A stretch of DNA of 21,414 nucleotides from positions 1 to 21,414 of the IMG/VR virus record IMGVR_UViG_3300013286_000073. The stretch is one strand, 5' to 3'. The position numbers were made by a program, and so were the translations under genes. Position 1 is the stretch's first letter. The number at the start of each line of letters is the position of its first letter. The notes under the pieces are model-generated. The model had not been told where the DNA came from. It saw only the letters and a program-made list of their open reading frames with translations, and made no database searches. Source of the stretch: a virus. Positions 18,788 through 21,414 of this stretch are shown here, piece by piece.

Positions 18788-20072
18788 CAAACATATTAAG
18801 CCCAAGCTCTTCCAGCTTGGCGCATTGCTCTTTGATGTCATCGATTGCACCCATCTTGGCCTCAAGATAATAACCAGTAACCTGTTCTGCGTTACCAACA
18901 GCATCGTCAAGAGCCTCCTTGAGCGTGTCTCCAAGGCCAATGACCGCGCCTACCTCTGGGAGGCCACAGGCTTGCGGAATGGCGTAGTAAACGCCATCAA
19001 TGCAGGTAGCGTTACGCAGCTTAACGCGATCACGCAACTCTTCAGGGAATGAAACTGGCTGCCATCCCTTGTCAGCCCAAGAGCTGTGAAGCATGATCTC
19101 CGCGCCGTATTTTGCGGTTGCCTCCGGCTCAATAACGATGCCGTTTGCGCCTGCCCAGATGCAGTCAGCTAGGTTACTATACTGTTCCTGATAAAGTTCA
19201 TTGGGAGGCGAAGGAGCGCGAGCGCAAAGGTCAATCATGTAAGGTTTCATGTCTTTCCCAATGCGAACCTCTGTTGACATAAATCCGCGCCAGTTGTATG
19301 CGCCAAAGACAGGCTTCATGCGTTCGTTGAAACGAGTCACAACCTCTGGAATGTCTGCGTATTTCTTGAAGATTGATGCGAATCCTACGTCCTTGATTTC
19401 GATGCCGGAAATAGTGTGTTCAGGGTAGTGAGCAGCTCCGTTATCATCCGTAATGACCCAGCAATCTGTGCCAACTTCGACGCGATCTGGTAACGATGCC
19501 TCGACCGTAAACTCAATCGTGTTCTTGAAGGCTCCAAGGTTGAATTCTACCTCGTCAAGTTTCGGCTCGACCTCCTTGTAGTTAGCTGAATGAAATGTTT
19601 CAAAAGTGCCTCTAAATTTGTCTATTTTAACATACACATCTTCGTTTTCCTTCAAAAACGCACGCAGGTTAGCCATGCCTTTGATATGCGTGAATTTGCC
19701 TACAGGGAGGTCGAGAGCGGTCAAAATCTGCTTCATGCCCTCGCGCTTCAGTTCAAGGCATTCGCCAGTGCGAGATCCCCAGACCGCCTTGCCCATCTTC
19801 TCAAGCATCTCTTGTTCGTACCCGAAATAAATGTCAGGGAATACGAACAAGTCAACCTCATCGAAGTGAGGGCCATAGATGCTGTCCACAACCTCAATTC
19901 CTTCAAGGCCAGTGCCGATCTTGCCTAAATTCATTTTGGCAAATGCGCTCTCCCAAGGGACATAGTACAGCACTCGCTTATATGTTTTTGCCAGCTTGAT
20001 AGCGATCTCAACGAACAAGCCGTTATCCACCACTAGGGCGACAACATCGGATGGATCTTTGATTTCTGGCAT
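18771..20072 (-). CDS. ATP-grasp ligase-like protein
   Basis: 433 aa. The N-terminal 100 residues form a Rossmann-like pre-ATP-grasp domain (VVALVVDNGLFVEIAIKLAK; VDLFVFPDIYFG). The ATP-grasp core spans about 105-330: VYVKIDKFRG (K149), the FTVEASLP region (E191), STEVRI (E268) and MIDLCARAPSPPNE (D281, R285) as ATP/Mg ligands. Distantly like PurD/carbamoyl-phosphate-type enzymes and often labelled phosphoribosylamine-glycine ligase in phages. ATP-grasp enzymes join a carboxylate to an amine; the substrates are not known. No purine genes are here, so a peptide- or protein-modifying role is just as possible. Its stop overlaps the tiny proline-rich frame. Confidence 0.75.
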   Translation of the reverse strand: MPEIKDPSDVVALVVDNGLFVEIAIKLAKTYKRVLYYVPWESAFAKMNLGKIGTGLEGIEVVDSIYGPHFDEVDLFVFPDIYFGYEQEMLEKMGKAVWGSRTGECLELKREGMKQILTALDLPVGKFTHIKGMANLRAFLKENEDVYVKIDKFRGTFETFHSANYKEVEPKLDEVEFNLGAFKNTIEFTVEASLPDRVEVGTDCWVITDDNGAAHYPEHTISGIEIKDVGFASIFKKYADIPEVVTRFNERMKPVFGAYNWRGFMSTEVRIGKDMKPYMIDLCARAPSPPNELYQEQYSNLADCIWAGANGIVIEPEATAKYGAEIMLHSSWADKGWQPVSFPEELRDRVKLRNATCIDGVYYAIPQACGLPEVGAVIGLGDTLKEALDDAVGNAEQVTGYYLEAKMGAIDDIKEQCAKLEELGLNMFDDVAE

Positions 20073-20083
20073 AATTTAAGGTA

Positions 20084-20287
20084 TTAAAATTCTTCTCTGT
20101 CTAGCGGGGTGTCAAAAGTTGCTTCCTGATCCATTTCCTCGGTATCGCCATTAGCAAAGTCCTCAACCATCTGGGTGATTTTTGCCTCATCAATGGTCTT
20201 CGGGTTATAGAAGACATTGACATCATCGACTGGAATCATTTCCCAGCCGATTGGCCCATTTTCTTTATCTGTAATTAATATGTCCAT
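20084..20287 (-). CDS. Acidic hypothetical protein (67 aa)
   Basis: Starts MDILITDKENGPIGWEMIP; many Asp/Glu residues later (VEDFANGDTEEMDQEATFD). It sits 1 base from the large gene before it and 11 bases before the ATP-grasp gene, so it may be a partner or substrate of either; nothing direct shows this. Confidence 0.65.
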   Translation of the reverse strand: MDILITDKENGPIGWEMIPVDDVNVFYNPKTIDEAKITQMVEDFANGDTEEMDQEATFDTPLDREEF

Positions 20288-20288
20288 G

Positions 20289-21414
20289 TTATTTTTGTTT
20301 TTTTGATATTTTAAGAGGGATTTTGGATTTTTTCATCGTGCCAACAATAGTCTCCTTACTTCCGTTCCTTACGGATTTTTTAGGATGGTTCTTGGCATAG
20401 TCTGGGAATAGTACAAGCGGATCAACTGGCTTTTCAAGAATGAAGTTGTCGGCGGCTTGTGGCCCTAGCATCATCCAATCATAGGACGGGTGTTTCTTAA
20501 ATTTAGGATTTTTGATGAACTGGTCACGCAAATACCGCTCATTCTCGCTCATTTTAGCCTCTTGTTTTGGATCGCTACTTGTGTAGATAGCAAATGCATC
20601 AGGGTCTTTGGATAGCTGGACGCTGGCTACTAGGTCAAGATTCTTGCCGCCCTTAAAGTCCATAGACTCTTCCAGCATCTTACTGATGTCTGGCGCATGG
20701 GCAATACCGCGAAGACGCTTCATAGCCGCCCCGCGCTGGTTAAATGTAAAGCGAGCCGCCTCGTCTGCAAACTTGGTGTCCTTGTATTTCTCTGCGATTT
20801 TCTTGTACCAGTCCTGCTTTTGATAGCTCTTGATGTGTTCACTATACGCTTTGTTGAAAGCATCAATATTTCCTTTTGTGGCTTTTGATTTGATGCTTCC
20901 AAGTTTTGCTAGGAAAGCGACCATAGGGCCATACTTGTCGAGAGCCTCCTGATTGTCTTTTATTACCTTGTTAAGCTGACGCTGTGTAATATCTCCATCC
21001 TTAAATGCTTTCTGTGCCTTTGTTACCTCCTTCAGCTTTTTTGCTGGATTGCGTGCGCCTAACTCAAGGATTACATGGAGCGAATCTACGATTTCTTTCG
21101 GCATCGACTCCTTTTTCTTATCAAGCTCGGACATCACATCATTAACAAACTTTCTGTTGCTAATGTGTGCCTCTTCTTTCATTAGCTGAATCAGGGCGCG
21201 ACCAGATGTCGTATTTTTGATGATATTCTTTGCACGGGTTACGAATGCAGCATTCATATTTGCCCATACAGGCTTAAATCCTCGCCCATCAAGAAGGCGT
21301 GCAATGACTTGGTTGGAGATCAAGAATGGATGTAATGGGCCTCCCATATTGTCGCCGCGAGTTGTGTGCCTGTCTGCCTCCAGCATTCCAACCTGTTCTC
21401 CGTTGATGTCTTCT
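20289..21414 (-). CDS. C-terminal part of a large phage protein, 5' end missing
   Basis: The frame is open to the window edge, so the true start lies beyond; the first in-window ATG is at 21386 and the codons before it (EDINGEQVG) also look coding. At the left of this protein, EADRHTTRG and MGGPLHPFLISNQ recall large polyvalent proteins, in which phages string enzyme-like domains together and inject them with DNA. The remainder is helical and rich in Lys, Glu and Ala, with a strongly basic end (MKKSKIPLKISKKQK). The family call is from memory of pattern only. Confidence 0.6.
   Translation of the reverse strand, partial: EDINGEQVGMLEADRHTTRGDNMGGPLHPFLISNQVIARLLDGRGFKPVWANMNAAFVTRAKNIIKNTTSGRALIQLMKEEAHISNRKFVNDVMSELDKKKESMPKEIVDSLHVILELGARNPAKKLKEVTKAQKAFKDGDITQRQLNKVIKDNQEALDKYGPMVAFLAKLGSIKSKATKGNIDAFNKAYSEHIKSYQKQDWYKKIAEKYKDTKFADEAARFTFNQRGAAMKRLRGIAHAPDISKMLEESMDFKGGKNLDLVASVQLSKDPDAFAIYTSSDPKQEAKMSENERYLRDQFIKNPKFKKHPSYDWMMLGPQAADNFILEKPVDPLVLFPDYAKNHPKKSVRNGSKETIVGTMKKSKIPLKISKKQK

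Overview
The window reads as part of a tailed double-stranded DNA phage (Caudoviricetes) or a prophage of one. It carries a complete large terminase, a probable small terminase, an ERF single-strand annealing protein, a RusA resolvase, a Cas4/RecB-like nuclease, a DUF1376 replication protein, a phage tRNA-Gln and dozens of very small, overlapping genes. No chromosomal housekeeping gene, integrase, CRISPR array or insertion sequence was seen. The host cannot be named from sequence alone. Promoters look sigma70-like, and most starts lack a clear Shine-Dalgarno site and sit behind A/C-rich leaders.

Layout: almost everything is on the minus strand, so genes are transcribed from right to left. Right end (21414-18030): the 5'-truncated end of a large protein that may be a polyvalent virion protein, an acidic 67-aa protein, an ATP-grasp ligase, a tiny proline-rich reading frame, and a two-domain protein whose C-terminus resembles Erv1/ALR sulfhydryl oxidases. 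Next (17.9-13.2 kb) is an accessory block of about twenty proteins of 33-100 aa, including an HExxH zincin-like protein and a single-pass membrane peptide. Next (13.2-7.0 kb) is the recombination and replication block: zinc protein, ERF, PD-(D/E)XK nuclease, possible ssDNA-binding protein, zinc ribbon, RusA, deaminase and DUF1376 protein. Then come a frame-disrupted cytosine-5 DNA methyltransferase, a small PD-(D/E)XK protein, the small terminase, one plus-strand gene and the large terminase. An unknown 313-aa protein follows, and its stop codon abuts a tRNA-Gln. The last 632 bases have no gene but hold several hairpins and a possible small RNA.

Four minus-strand promoters (near 12.1, 13.2, 16.9 and 17.95 kb) share a conserved element, TACCAAAGC(C/G)G, between -35 and -10. 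Two of them have an identical 18-nt spacer. This looks like one operator set controlling the ERF operon, the zinc-protein operon and two accessory operons. All four transcripts would start with short CA-rich leaders. Between promoters, genes are joined by ATGA, TAATG or GTGA overlaps, suggesting translational coupling.

The parts most worth following up are the shared operator set, the Erv/ALR-like fusion with a CPC motif, the ATP-grasp protein, the pseudoknot-capable RNA at the left end, and the plus-strand gene wedged between the two terminase genes.
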